Assembly (NCBI RefSeq): GCF_000590475.1
Contig: NZ_CP007441.1
Coordinates: 289,581-353,580, forward strand
Origin: Stutzerimonas stutzeri
GTDB lineage: Bacteria; Pseudomonadota; Gammaproteobacteria; Pseudomonadales; Pseudomonadaceae
Length of the DNA stretch: 64,000 nt
Direction of reading: 5' to 3'
Below are positions 52,019 through 61,148 of this stretch, piece after piece; position 1 is the first letter of the stretch, and each line of letters starts with the position of its first letter. The position numbers were made by a program, and so were the translations under genes. A model generated the notes under the pieces. The model was not told the origin of the DNA. It worked only from the letters and a program-made list of their open reading frames with translations, and ran no database searches.

Positions 52019-53422
52019 ATGACCGATCCCGCCCTGATCGAAGAGCTTAAGACCCTGGTCGAGCCCGGAAAGGTGCTGACCGATGCCGATTCGCTGACCA
52101 CCTATGGCAAGGATTGGACCAAGCATTTCGCACCGGCACCCTCGGCCATCGTGTTTCCGAAAACAGCCGATCAGGTACAGGCCATCGTGCGTTGGGCCAA
52201 CGAGCGCCAGGTCGCGCTGGTTCCGTCTGGCGGACGTACCGGGCTCTCCGCTGCGGCTGTGGCGGCCAATGGTGAGGTGGTCGTGTCGTTCGACTACATG
52301 AACCGGATCCTGTCCTTTGATGAGATGGATCGCACCGTGGTCTGCCAGCCTGGCGTGATCACCGCACAGCTGCAGCAGTTTGCCGAGGACAAGGGCCTCT
52401 ACTATCCGGTGGATTTCGCCTCGGCCGGCTCCAGCCAGATCGGCGGGAATATCGGCACCAACGCCGGCGGCATCAAGGTGATTCGCTATGGCATGACCCG
52501 CAACTGGGTGGCAGGTCTGAAGGTCGTGACGGGCAAGGGCGATCTGCTCGAACTGAACAAGGATCTGATCAAGAACGCCACCGGCTACGACCTGCGTCAG
52601 CTGTTCATTGGCGCCGAGGGCACGCTGGGCTTCGTCGTCGAGGCCACCATGCGTCTGGAGCGCCAGCCGACCAATCTCACGGCCATGGTGCTGGGCACGC
52701 CGGACTTCGACTCGATCATGCCGGTGCTGCATGCCTTCCAGGACAAGCTCGACCTGACCGCCTTCGAATTTTTCTCCGACAAGTGCCTGGACAAGATCCT
52801 CGGCCGTGGCGATATCCCCGCGCCCTTCGAGACCCGCACGCCGTTCTATGCACTGCTGGAATTCGAGGCGACCACGGAGGAACGTGCCGAGCAGGCGCTG
52901 GCGACCTTCGAACATTGCGTCAACGAAGGCTGGGTTCTCGATGGCGTGATGAGCCAGAGCGATCAGCAGCTGCAGAACCTCTGGAAGCTGCGCGAGTACA
53001 TCTCCGAGACCATCTCGCACTGGACGCCGTACAAGAATGACATCTCCGTCACCGTGTCCAAGGTGCCGGCCTTCCTCGCCGACATCGATTCGATCGTCAC
53101 CAGCAACTACCCGGATTTCGAGGTGCTCTGGTACGGGCATATCGGTGATGGAAATCTGCACCTGAATATTCTCAAACCCGAGGCGTTGTCCAAGGACGAG
53201 TTCTTCGACAAATGCTCGTCGGTAAACAAGTGGGTGTTCGAGACGGTCGAGCGCTACAACGGTTCGATTTCCGCCGAGCATGGCGTCGGCATGACCAAGC
53301 GCGACTATCTCGAGTACAGCCGGTCAGCTGCGGAAATTGCTTACATGAAGGCGATCAAGGCGGCGTTCGACCCCAACGGCATCATGAATCCTGGCAAAAT
53401 TTTCAGCCTGCCTGAAGCCTGA
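52019..53422 (+). CDS. D-2-hydroxyglutarate dehydrogenase, FAD-binding
   Basis: A 467-residue FAD-linked oxidase of the D-lactate / D-2-hydroxyglutarate dehydrogenase family. The FAD-binding PCMH domain has PSGGRTGLSAAAV near residue 71 and AGSSQIGGNIGTNAGG near 135; the C-terminal half has YGHIGDGNLHLN and ISAEHGVGMTKRD, with the metal- and substrate-binding His. It oxidises D-2-hydroxyglutarate to 2-oxoglutarate. Its location beside serA matches the work in Pseudomonas stutzeri, where the two enzymes are coupled so that SerA's by-product is recycled. The start is uncertain; candidate ATGs lie at 51989, 52016 and 52019, and I used the one matching relatives. Confidence 0.9.
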   Translation: MTDPALIEELKTLVEPGKVLTDADSLTTYGKDWTKHFAPAPSAIVFPKTADQVQAIVRWANERQVALVPSGGRTGLSAAAVAANGEVVVSFDYMNRILSFDEMDRTVVCQPGVITAQLQQFAEDKGLYYPVDFASAGSSQIGGNIGTNAGGIKVIRYGMTRNWVAGLKVVTGKGDLLELNKDLIKNATGYDLRQLFIGAEGTLGFVVEATMRLERQPTNLTAMVLGTPDFDSIMPVLHAFQDKLDLTAFEFFSDKCLDKILGRGDIPAPFETRTPFYALLEFEATTEERAEQALATFEHCVNEGWVLDGVMSQSDQQLQNLWKLREYISETISHWTPYKNDISVTVSKVPAFLADIDSIVTSNYPDFEVLWYGHIGDGNLHLNILKPEALSKDEFFDKCSSVNKWVFETVERYNGSISAEHGVGMTKRDYLEYSRSAAEIAYMKAIKAAFDPNGIMNPGKIFSLPEA

Positions 53423-53474
53423 AGCCGCGCTTAGCCATTTGCATCAGCTTGCTATTCCCCCTGAGGATTTCGCA

Positions 53475-54140
53475 ATGAATTACAAACACCAGTACACCGA
53501 CGGCACACCGATTCATTACCCGCTGGGCAAGGTGGTCTGCATCGGTCGCAACTATGCCGAACATGCCAAGGAATTGAATAACCCGGTGCCGACCGAGCCG
53601 CTGCTATTCATCAAAGCCGGCAGCTGCACGGCGCCGCTGGAGGGCGGTTTCAGCATTCCGAGCGACCGTGGTGCGGTGCACTACGAGGCGGAGATCGCGG
53701 TGCTGATCGGTAAACCGCTGTCGCGAAAGCCGAACGAAGAAGAAGTGCGCGATGCCATCTCCGGCTTCGCCCCGGCGCTGGACCTGACGCTGCGCGACGT
53801 GCAATCCAAGCTGAAGGAAAAGGGCCACCCCTGGGAAATCGCCAAGAGTTTCGACGGTGCCTGCGTGTTGGCGCCCTTCGTCCCGGGCGATGCGGTGAGC
53901 GACCTGAAGGATATCGGCATTCGCCTGACCATCAACGGCGAGTTGCGCCAAGACGGAAACAGCAGCCAGATGCTCAATGCCATCCTGCCGCTCCTGCAGC
54001 ACATCGCCGCTCATTTCAACCTGCAGCCAGGCGACGTGGTGCTGACCGGCACGCCAGCCGGTGTCGGTCCGCTGAATCAGGGTGATCAACTGACGCTCGA
54101 GCTGGCGGGGCTGTCGCGTTTCGAAAGTCGCGTGCTCTGA
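53475..54140 (+). CDS. Fumarylacetoacetate hydrolase family protein
   Basis: A 221-residue member of the FAH superfamily. The motifs are VVCIGRNYAEHAKELNN, then EPLLFIKAGSCTAPLEGG, HYEAEIAVLIGKPL with the metal-binding Glu pair, and the C-terminal DVVLTGTPAGVGPLNQGD. Members include oxaloacetate decarboxylase/tautomerase, acylpyruvase and fumarylpyruvate hydrolase. It follows the D-2-hydroxyglutarate dehydrogenase by 52 bases on the same strand and may be co-transcribed. No specific substrate is indicated. The start ATG has GAGG upstream in the spacing expected. Confidence 0.88.
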   Translation: MNYKHQYTDGTPIHYPLGKVVCIGRNYAEHAKELNNPVPTEPLLFIKAGSCTAPLEGGFSIPSDRGAVHYEAEIAVLIGKPLSRKPNEEEVRDAISGFAPALDLTLRDVQSKLKEKGHPWEIAKSFDGACVLAPFVPGDAVSDLKDIGIRLTINGELRQDGNSSQMLNAILPLLQHIAAHFNLQPGDVVLTGTPAGVGPLNQGDQLTLELAGLSRFESRVL

Positions 54141-54245
54141 GCTATCCAGTTGGGTGGGAGTCACTCCCATCCGGCTGCGCTTTGGCGGTATCGCCCCTCT
54201 GGCCGCCCGTGCTGTAATCCGTGCCTCGCCTCGGATCAGCATTCC

Positions 54246-55157
54246 ATGTCAGCCAAACCTTCCCGTCGTTCGCGTCTGCAGCGGTTTCTCTATGCCCTGC
54301 TTGCTCTCTGCATCATCGCCGCCACGATAGCGGGTGCGCTGTTGCATTGGGATGACCAGCTGGAACTCTACTGGCAAGAGCAATCGGCGGATGCCGAACA
54401 ACGTGCAGCGAGCATCTGGTTGCCGGATTACGAGCTGGTCCTGGAAACGACACTGGTGGGCCTGGAAAAAGACCAGACCTCAGGGCTGACCTGGAACCCT
54501 GCGACCGGCACTCTGTTTACCGTAACTGGGCGGAACCCGCAGCTGATCGAGTTCTCTCCCGGTGGCGTGGTGCTTCGGCGTGTTCGGTTAACCGGCTTCT
54601 CTGATCCCGAAGCGGTCGAAGCGCTGGATGATGGACGCATGGCCATCGTCGACGAGCGCCGGCGGCTGGTCGCGGTGTTCCGGTTGCCTCTGGGTGTAGA
54701 GAGCCTCGACCTCGCGGACATAGCCAGCTATGACCTGGGCTTCGAGGGCGCCGGCAACAAGGGCTTCGAGGGCCTGGCGTGGAACCCGCGCTCCCGACGC
54801 TTGCTACTGGCCAAAGAGCGTGACCCGCAGGGCTTGTTCGAGCTGTCGATACCGGATGACGGCGGCATTGCCGGTGCGTTAGAAGCGCAGCCGGAACAGC
54901 CACTGCTGGTACGCGACATCTCTTCGGTGGCCTTCGATCCGCGCACTGGGCACACGCTGATGCTGTCCGACGAGTCGCGGCTGCTGGTCGAGCTCGACCT
55001 GCAAGGTCGGCCGCGCAGCTTCATCAGCTTGCTCGGTGGACTCAACGGGCTGGTGGACGGCATCGATCAGGCCGAGGGCGTTGCCATGGACGAACGCGGC
55101 GACATCTATGTCGTCGGCGAGCCGAATCGCTTCTATGTTTTCAGTCGGCGACGGTGA
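54246..55157 (+). CDS. SdiA-regulated (YjiK-like) beta-propeller membrane-anchored protein, first copy
   Basis: A 303-residue protein with an N-terminal helix at about residues 15-38 and an extracytoplasmic propeller domain. The family blocks are visible: TSGLTWNPATGTLFTVTG, GFSDPEAVEALDDGRMAIVDERR, GNKGFEGLAWNP, LLLAKERDPQGLFEL, and LSDESRLLVELDLQG. These match the SdiA-regulated domain (E. coli YjiK). The function is unknown. It is followed by a second, related gene. It starts at the ATG just after CATTCC; no clear ribosome site is visible. Confidence 0.82.
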   Translation: MSAKPSRRSRLQRFLYALLALCIIAATIAGALLHWDDQLELYWQEQSADAEQRAASIWLPDYELVLETTLVGLEKDQTSGLTWNPATGTLFTVTGRNPQLIEFSPGGVVLRRVRLTGFSDPEAVEALDDGRMAIVDERRRLVAVFRLPLGVESLDLADIASYDLGFEGAGNKGFEGLAWNPRSRRLLLAKERDPQGLFELSIPDDGGIAGALEAQPEQPLLVRDISSVAFDPRTGHTLMLSDESRLLVELDLQGRPRSFISLLGGLNGLVDGIDQAEGVAMDERGDIYVVGEPNRFYVFSRRR

Positions 55158-55261
55158 TACTGGCGCGCCGCGTGGTCATAGCGCTTGCGCCTCGCCCGTT
55201 AAGTTTGGGGTAAGCGAGGCGGCGGATAATCGCGCTTCCTTTCCTACAGCTGAGTGCCTCC

Positions 55262-56170
55262 ATGCGTCGTACTTCCAAGATACCGGCTGCGCTGGCCAGC
55301 CTCGCTCTGCTGATGGTCATCGCGGCTGGCGTGCATTACCAGTCGTTCGAGCGTGCCTGGTTCAACCTCAGCCAGTGGTACCACGCCGATGCGCGCCAAG
55401 TGAGTTCGTTGTGGCTTCCGAACTACCGGGCGGTCATCCAGGCCCGGCAGGTCGAAGGCATCGCTGACGACCTGTCGGCGCTGACCTTCGATACCGACCG
55501 CAATAGCCTGATCGCCATCACTAATGGCACGCCACAGTTACTCGAACTCAGCCTTCAAGGGGAACTGTTGCGAGCAATCCCGCTGACGGGATTCGGCGAT
55601 CCGGAAGCGATCGAATATATCTCCCGTGGCGTCTATGTAATCAGTGATGAGCGACTGCAGCGCCTGTTGCGCGTGGAGGTTGACGAGCGCACTGAGCGGA
55701 TCGATGCGGCGGCCAGTCAGCAGTTTTCGCTGGCCATCGGGCAGAACGGCAACAAGGGATTCGAGGGATTGGCTTATGACGTCGCCGGCAATCGGCTATT
55801 CGTCGCCAAAGAGCGCGACCCGGTACGCATCTACGAGATCCAGGGCTTTCCCTATGCCGAAGATGGCCCGCCGCTGGCCGTGCACGTCAGTGAGGATCCC
55901 GAGCGCGATGCAGGCTTGTTCGTACGTGACCTCTCCAGCCTGCAATACGACGAGCAGACCGGTCACCTGCTGGCGCTGTCGGACGAGTCGCGCCTGATCG
56001 TCGAGCTGGATACCCACGGCAAACCCATCAGCACGCTGTCGCTTAAGGCCGGCGAGCACGGGCTGGAAAAGCACGTGCCGCAGGCCGAAGGCATCGCCAT
56101 GGGGCCTGACGGCACGCTGTACCTGGTGAGCGAACCGAATCTGTTCTACGTGTTCCGCAAAAGCAATTAG
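55262..56170 (+). CDS. SdiA-regulated (YjiK-like) protein, second copy
   Basis: A 302-residue tandem paralogue of the preceding gene, with the same order of motifs: GFGDPEAIEYISRGVYVISDERL, GNKGFEGLAYDVAGN, LFVAKERDPVRIYEI and LSDESRLIVELDTHG. The N-terminal helix is at about residues 8-25. The two copies share the DPEA, GNKGFEG and AKERDP blocks but differ widely elsewhere, so the duplication is old. It is convergent with rpiA, with 15 bases between the stop codons. Confidence 0.82.
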   Translation: MRRTSKIPAALASLALLMVIAAGVHYQSFERAWFNLSQWYHADARQVSSLWLPNYRAVIQARQVEGIADDLSALTFDTDRNSLIAITNGTPQLLELSLQGELLRAIPLTGFGDPEAIEYISRGVYVISDERLQRLLRVEVDERTERIDAAASQQFSLAIGQNGNKGFEGLAYDVAGNRLFVAKERDPVRIYEIQGFPYAEDGPPLAVHVSEDPERDAGLFVRDLSSLQYDEQTGHLLALSDESRLIVELDTHGKPISTLSLKAGEHGLEKHVPQAEGIAMGPDGTLYLVSEPNLFYVFRKSN

Positions 56171-56185
56171 CCGTGCTGTCCCTGC

Positions 56186-56860
56186 TTATTCAGGCTTCAG
56201 TGTCTGCACGCCGTCCTTGGTGCCCAGCAGCAGGATATCGGCAGGGCGCGCGGCGAACAGACCGTTGGTGACCACACCGACGATGTTGTTGATCTGCGCT
56301 TCGAGATCCGGGGCGAAGCCGATCATCAGGTTGTGCACGTCGAGGATGATGTTGCCGTTGTCGGTCACCACGCCTTCCCGATAGACCGGATCGCCGCCCA
56401 GCTTGACCAGCTCGCGAGCGACATGGCTGCGCGCCATGGGAATAACCTCCACCGGCAGCGGGAAGGCGCCGAGGCGATCGACCAGCTTGCTGCCATCGGC
56501 GATGCAGATGAAGGTCTTGGCTACCGCTGCGACGATCTTCTCCCGGGTCAGCGCCGCGCCGCCACCCTTGATCAACTCCAGATGGCTGTTTGTTTCGTCG
56601 GCGCCATCGACGTAGAACTCCAACTCGGAAACGGTGTTCAGGTCATACACCGGAATGCCGTGGCCCTTGAGGCGTTCGGCAGTGGCATCGGAACTGGCCA
56701 CCGCACCGTCGAAGGTACCTTTGTGTTTAGCCAACAAGTCGATGAAGAAATTGGCAGTGGAACCGGTGCCGACGCCGACAATACTGCGGTCATTGAGCTG
56801 CGGGACGATGAGGTCGACGGCGGCCTGAGCGACGGCCTGCTTGAGTTGATCCTGGGTCAT
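56186..56860 (-). CDS. rpiA: Ribose-5-phosphate isomerase A
   Basis: A 224-residue RpiA, which interconverts ribose-5-phosphate and ribulose-5-phosphate in the pentose phosphate pathway. The phosphate-binding motif GVGTGSTANFFID is at about residue 27, DGADETN (catalytic Asp) near 84 and LIKGGGAALTREKI near 95. Length and motifs match the E. coli enzyme (219 residues). The start is MTQDQLKQAVA; an upstream extension in frame is not conserved. It is divergent from ilvA. Confidence 0.96.
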   Translation of the reverse strand: MTQDQLKQAVAQAAVDLIVPQLNDRSIVGVGTGSTANFFIDLLAKHKGTFDGAVASSDATAERLKGHGIPVYDLNTVSELEFYVDGADETNSHLELIKGGGAALTREKIVAAVAKTFICIADGSKLVDRLGAFPLPVEVIPMARSHVARELVKLGGDPVYREGVVTDNGNIILDVHNLMIGFAPDLEAQINNIVGVVTNGLFAARPADILLLGTKDGVQTLKPE

Positions 56861-57033
56861 GGCGTAAGGGTCCGGGCGAAGAGAAACAAGGTGCGGGAGT
56901 ATAGCGGCGCCTTGGCGGTGGGTCTTGCGCGGAGCGAGCTGTATGGGTGTTTCCCGTTCTGATTGTCGGTGGTCGGCGCGTGGCTCGCAGAGTAGACTCG
57001 ATGACCCCGCAAAGCCTGCCAAGATAGCCCACG

Positions 57034-58548
57034 ATGCTCGAACAGTACGTCAAGAAGATCCTTACCTCGCGCGTCTATGACGTCGCCGTCGAAACTCCGT
57101 TGCAGCCCGCACGCCAGCTTTCCGAGCGGCTGGGTAACCAGATTCTGCTTAAGCGCGAGGATCTGCAGCCGGTGTTCTCGTTCAAGATTCGCGGCGCCTA
57201 CAACAAGCTGGCGCAGCTGTTGCCCGAGGAGCTGGCGCGCGGCGTGGTCACCGCCTCGGCTGGCAACCATGCCCAGGGCCTGGCGCTGGCAGCGCGCGAG
57301 CTGGGCATCAAGGCCACCATCGTCATGCCGCGCACTACGCCGGAGCTGAAGGTGCAGGGCGTGCGCGCCCGCGGCGGCAAGGTCGTGCTGCAGGGCGATG
57401 CCTTCCCCGAGGCGCTGGCTTATTCGCTAAAGCTGGTCGAGGAAAAGGGCTACGTCTACATCCACCCGTACGACGATCCGCACGTAATCGCCGGGCAGGG
57501 TACGGTAGCGATGGAAATTCTCCGCCAGCACCAGGGCCGGCTCGACGCGGTGTTCGTGCCGGTGGGCGGCGGCGGCCTGATCGCGGGCGTGGCCGCATAC
57601 ATCAAATACCTGCGCCCGGAGATCAAGGTCATCGGCGTCGAGCCAGACGACTCCAACTGCCTGCAACAGGCGCTGGCGGCAGGCGAGCGTGTGGTGCTGC
57701 CACAGGTGGGGCTGTTCGCCGACGGTGTGGCGGTGGCACAGATCGGCCAGCATACCTTCGACATCTGCCGGCACCATGTGGATGAGGTAATCACCGTCAG
57801 CACCGACGAGATCTGCGCAGCGATCAAGGACATCTACGATGACACCCGCTCGATCACCGAGCCGGCCGGCGCGCTGGCGGTGGCAGGAATCAAGCGCTAC
57901 GTCGAACGCGACGGCGTAACCAATCAGGTGCTGGTGGGCATCGACTCGGGTGCCAACGTCAACTTCGACCGCCTGCGTCATGTCGCCGAGCGGGCTGAGC
58001 TGGGCGAAAAGCGCGAGGCGATCATCGCCGTGACCATCCCCGAGCAGCCAGGCAGTTTCAAGGCGTTCTGCGAGGCGCTGGGCAAGCGTCAGATCACCGA
58101 ATTCAACTACCGCTACCACCAGGACCGCGAGGCGCACATCTTCGTCGGCGTGCAGACCCATCCGGAAAACGATCCGCGCGCGGCGCTGGTGGAAGGTCTG
58201 CTGGCCAAGGGCTTTCCAGTGCTCGACCTGACCGACAATGAACTGGCCAAGCTGCACACCCGTCATATGGTCGGCGGGCATGCGACGGGGGTCAGCGACG
58301 AGGTAGTGTTTCGCTTCGAGTTCCCGGAGCGGCCAGGGGCGCTGTTCAACTTCCTCAACAACCTGGGTGGACGCTGGAACATCTCGATGTTCCATTACCG
58401 CAACCATGGCGCGGCGGATGGCCGCGTGGTTGCCGGCTTGCAGGTGCCGGCCGAGGAGCGTCATCTGCTGCCGGCCGCGCTGGACAAGATCGGCTATCGC
58501 TACTGGGACGAGACGGACAATCCGGCCTATCAGCTGTTTCTTGGCTAA
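57034..58548 (+). CDS. ilvA: Threonine deaminase (biosynthetic), two ACT-like domains
   Basis: A 504-residue PLP enzyme making 2-oxobutyrate from threonine, the first committed step of isoleucine synthesis. The PLP Lys is about residue 51 in SFKIRGAYN; the phosphate-binding glycine loop is VPVGGGGLIAG near 176. The C-terminal third contains two regulatory ACT-like domains (IAVTIPEQPGSFKAFCEAL and FRFEFPERPGALFNFLNNL), typical of the isoleucine-inhibited enzyme. It is divergent from rpiA. Confidence 0.96.
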   Translation: MLEQYVKKILTSRVYDVAVETPLQPARQLSERLGNQILLKREDLQPVFSFKIRGAYNKLAQLLPEELARGVVTASAGNHAQGLALAARELGIKATIVMPRTTPELKVQGVRARGGKVVLQGDAFPEALAYSLKLVEEKGYVYIHPYDDPHVIAGQGTVAMEILRQHQGRLDAVFVPVGGGGLIAGVAAYIKYLRPEIKVIGVEPDDSNCLQQALAAGERVVLPQVGLFADGVAVAQIGQHTFDICRHHVDEVITVSTDEICAAIKDIYDDTRSITEPAGALAVAGIKRYVERDGVTNQVLVGIDSGANVNFDRLRHVAERAELGEKREAIIAVTIPEQPGSFKAFCEALGKRQITEFNYRYHQDREAHIFVGVQTHPENDPRAALVEGLLAKGFPVLDLTDNELAKLHTRHMVGGHATGVSDEVVFRFEFPERPGALFNFLNNLGGRWNISMFHYRNHGAADGRVVAGLQVPAEERHLLPAALDKIGYRYWDETDNPAYQLFLG

Positions 58549-58619
58549 CGCCGGGAAAAGGGTCGCCGTATTCAGCGTGCGCCAGTCAAACCAACCGAAC
58601 AGGCCACTAGCGAGAAAAG

Positions 58620-59060
58620 ATGGAACATTACCAGTTGCTGAATATCGTCCATGCCGCACTGGCGATCCTCCTGACGCTCGGGTTGATCGCGCATGTAGTC
58701 ATGTTGTGGAAGGCCTGGCGCCGGGCTGATGCGGCCGTGCTACAGCAGAAGCTGCGGCGTACGCGGCTGTTTTCGCTCCCGCTGTTGGCAGCCCTGGCGT
58801 TGCTGTTGCCGGTCACGGGCGGTTGGCTGGCGCATCTGGCCGGTTTCCCGCTCGGGCAGCTCTGGCTGCTGGGCAGCTCGATCCTGTTCCTGATCCTGGT
58901 GCCGCTCACGCTGTTACTCGGCGGGCGCCTGCGTGCCTGGCAGGGTCTGGGTGACACGCCGGCTCCGGTCAAGCTGCCGCGCTTGGCGCTGGCCTACGCC
59001 GGACTGATTCTGCTGATACTCGTCGCGATCATGGGGCTGATGGGAGCCAAGCCGGTCTGA
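58620..59060 (+). CDS. Small four-helix membrane protein, DUF2269-like
   Basis: A 146-residue membrane protein with four hydrophobic helices (about 8-30, 50-70, 77-98 and 122-142). The residues NIVHAALAILLTLGLIAHVV with a His in helix 1 and VTGGWLAH in helix 2 suggest a DUF2269 or cytochrome-b561-like fold, but haem ligands cannot be confirmed. It follows ilvA by 71 bases and is convergent with the MFS gene. The function is unknown. Confidence 0.68.
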   Translation: MEHYQLLNIVHAALAILLTLGLIAHVVMLWKAWRRADAAVLQQKLRRTRLFSLPLLAALALLLPVTGGWLAHLAGFPLGQLWLLGSSILFLILVPLTLLLGGRLRAWQGLGDTPAPVKLPRLALAYAGLILLILVAIMGLMGAKPV

Positions 59061-59078
59061 AAGGTCGCTGCAGGGCGA

Positions 59079-60302
59079 TCAGGCCGTGTCTCTGGTTTTC
59101 GAGCGATACCACCAATACGCCGCGAGCAAGGCGAGCAGCAGGCTGCCGCTTGCGTAGAGCCAGCCAAAGCCGCCGGTGAGGCTGAACAGCATATACGCCA
59201 GTAGCGGGCCGCAGGCGGCGCCGAGGTCCTGGCCAATGGAATAGCGGGTCATGAACCGCACCGCATCGAGGCGGCTGGCGGTCTCGGCGGCGAGCGCATC
59301 GCCAAGCGTGGTCAACGCCGTGGCGGCCAGCAATGCCAGCAGCGTCACCAGCAGCCATAGGGGCAGCGGCAGGCTCAGGGCCATGGGCGCGAAGCTGGCG
59401 GCCCCCAACAACAGTGAGGCGGCCAGCAAGGGCAGGCGCCGCTGCGGTCCGTCCGACCAGCGTCCTATCCGGCGAGCCAGCCACGGTTCCCACGCCCAGC
59501 GCAGCGCTTGCAGAACACCAGCGGCAGCGGTGGCGCTGAGCAACAGGCCGAACAGCTGCAGTTCCACGCCTTGGTAATGGCCAATCAGCGCGCTCAGTGT
59601 CGACGCAAAGATGCCTTGTATGAGCAGAGCGATCACGAGCCCCGTGAACATCACCGGCCAGCTACGCTCGCGGCTGACGAAGCGGCTGCTGGGCGTCTCC
59701 GTCGTCTGTGGCTTGACGTCGTTTGCGGCGGGCAGGTGAAAACCGAACAGCAGTAGCGGCAGCCCCAGCAATGACAGCAGCCCAAAGGCCCAGGCCAGGG
59801 CCGGCAGCCCGATGAACGCCACCAGCAAACCACCGAACAGCATGCCGAACAGGCTGCCCAGGCGATACAGGCCGTTGTACAGCCCGATCGCATGACCCTG
59901 GCCGTCAGGTTCGGCGCAGCGCACCACGGCAGTCAACCCGCCGATGCGAAACAACGACCAGGCAACACCCCAAAGCGCACGTAACAGAAGCCAGGCGACG
60001 AAACCCTGGGCCCAACCGTAGCCGCAGGTACTGATGGCGCCGAGCAGAACGGCGAGCAGCAGGCCGGTACGCAACGAGATTCGCTGGTAGAGCAGGCCAA
60101 TCAGCGGATTGATCGGCAGGCGAACCAGGCGATTGATCGCCAGTAAAGCGCCGACCTGCCACAGCGAGTCCAGACCCGCCTCCTGCCAATGCAGGGGCAG
60201 GGCGATGTAGAGCATCGAGTCGCCCAGCAGGCTGAGGGCCGTGGCCAGCGACACCATCACCACCGGTCGCATGCCCGGTTTCCCTGCGTCTTCGCGGATC
60301 AC
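59079..60302 (-). CDS. Major facilitator superfamily transporter
   Basis: A 407-residue permease with about twelve hydrophobic helices and a central loop near residues 190-215 (ANDVKPQTTETPSSRFVSRER). An Arg-containing loop after helix 2 (NRLVRLPINPLIGLLYQRISLRTG) resembles the MFS loop 2-3. Substrate unknown; the family ranges from sugars to drugs. I chose the GTG at 60302 because GGAGG lies just upstream; an ATG 30 bases later, where helix 1 begins, is the alternative. The gene lies 13 bases after the HAD phosphatase gene on the same strand, so the two are likely an operon. Confidence 0.83.
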   Translation of the reverse strand: MIREDAGKPGMRPVVMVSLATALSLLGDSMLYIALPLHWQEAGLDSLWQVGALLAINRLVRLPINPLIGLLYQRISLRTGLLLAVLLGAISTCGYGWAQGFVAWLLLRALWGVAWSLFRIGGLTAVVRCAEPDGQGHAIGLYNGLYRLGSLFGMLFGGLLVAFIGLPALAWAFGLLSLLGLPLLLFGFHLPAANDVKPQTTETPSSRFVSRERSWPVMFTGLVIALLIQGIFASTLSALIGHYQGVELQLFGLLLSATAAAGVLQALRWAWEPWLARRIGRWSDGPQRRLPLLAASLLLGAASFAPMALSLPLPLWLLVTLLALLAATALTTLGDALAAETASRLDAVRFMTRYSIGQDLGAACGPLLAYMLFSLTGGFGWLYASGSLLLALLAAYWWYRSKTRDTA

Positions 60303-60315
60303 GGCGCCTCCTGGC

Positions 60316-60969
60316 TCAGCGCAGGCTGATGATCTCCCAGCCGCGCTGTTGGGCGATCTCGCGCAGAATCGGGTCGGGGTCGACCGCGACCGGATGGCTG
60401 ACCCGCTCGAGCAATGGCAAGTCATTGCGCGAGTCGCTGTAGAAATAGCTGTCGTCCAGGCTCTGGTCGTTTTCCTGAAGCCAGCGCTCGATGCGAGTGA
60501 CCTTGCCTTCCTGGAAGCAGGGCACGTCGGTGAGGCGACCGGTGTAGCAGCCGTCCTGCATCTCGCACTCGGTGGCGAGCAGCGTGTCCACGCCCAGTCG
60601 CGCGGCAATAGGCCCGGTAATGAAGCGGTTGGTCGCCGTGATGATCACTACGCGGTCGCCGGCCTCATGGTGCTGGCGCACCAGTGCCTCGCCCTTGGCC
60701 AGCACGATCGGTTCGATGTGGTCACGCATGAATTCGCTATGCCATTGTTGCAACTGCGCCATCTCGCTGCGACCGAGCAATTCCTGGCAGAAATTCTGGT
60801 AGGCCGCGACATCCAGCGTGCCCGCCAGGTAGTCCTGATAGAAGGCATCGTTACGCGCCCTGTAATCGGTAGCGTCGACCAGGCCGCGTTGGCAGAGGAA
60901 TTCGCCCCAGGCGTGGTCGCTGTCACCGGCCAGCAGGGTGTTATCGAGATCGAATAAAGCCAGGCGCAC
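60316..60969 (-). CDS. HAD-IB phosphatase, SerB/histidinol-phosphatase-like
   Basis: A 217-residue HAD hydrolase. The nucleophile motif is LALFDLDNTLLAGDSDHAW at the N terminus (catalytic Asp in DLDNTLL), motif II is VVIITATNRFIT with Thr, and motif III/IV includes KVTRIERWL and YSDSRNDLPLLERV. This is the pattern of the HAD-IB subfamily, related to phosphoserine and histidinol phosphatases. The GTG start at this place follows a GAGGAAC site and puts the nucleophile six residues into the protein; a longer upstream reading has no conserved content. The gene is divergent from rppH. Confidence 0.87.
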   Translation of the reverse strand: MRLALFDLDNTLLAGDSDHAWGEFLCQRGLVDATDYRARNDAFYQDYLAGTLDVAAYQNFCQELLGRSEMAQLQQWHSEFMRDHIEPIVLAKGEALVRQHHEAGDRVVIITATNRFITGPIAARLGVDTLLATECEMQDGCYTGRLTDVPCFQEGKVTRIERWLQENDQSLDDSYFYSDSRNDLPLLERVSHPVAVDPDPILREIAQQRGWEIISLR

Positions 60970-61148
60970 GCCGCGTTCCTCGGAGCGATAAAGGGACGCG
61001 AAGCATAGCGGGATTGCCCGGCGCGTGGCACCCTCGAGGCGCCAAACCGCAGGCTGGAAGCGGTTGATCGACGGCGGTGCAGCGCGCTTTCTGCTTTTCG
61101 CCTTTTTGTGGAACAATGCCGCGACATGCGTTTGCGAGGTTGTATGCC

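Noticed and set aside
51833..53281. A 482-codon minus-strand frame
   Set aside because: It runs antisense to the D-2-hydroxyglutarate dehydrogenase gene, whose motifs are unmistakable; no recognisable protein on the minus strand.
57427..58659. A 410-codon minus-strand frame
   Set aside because: It is antisense to ilvA and lacks any known motif.
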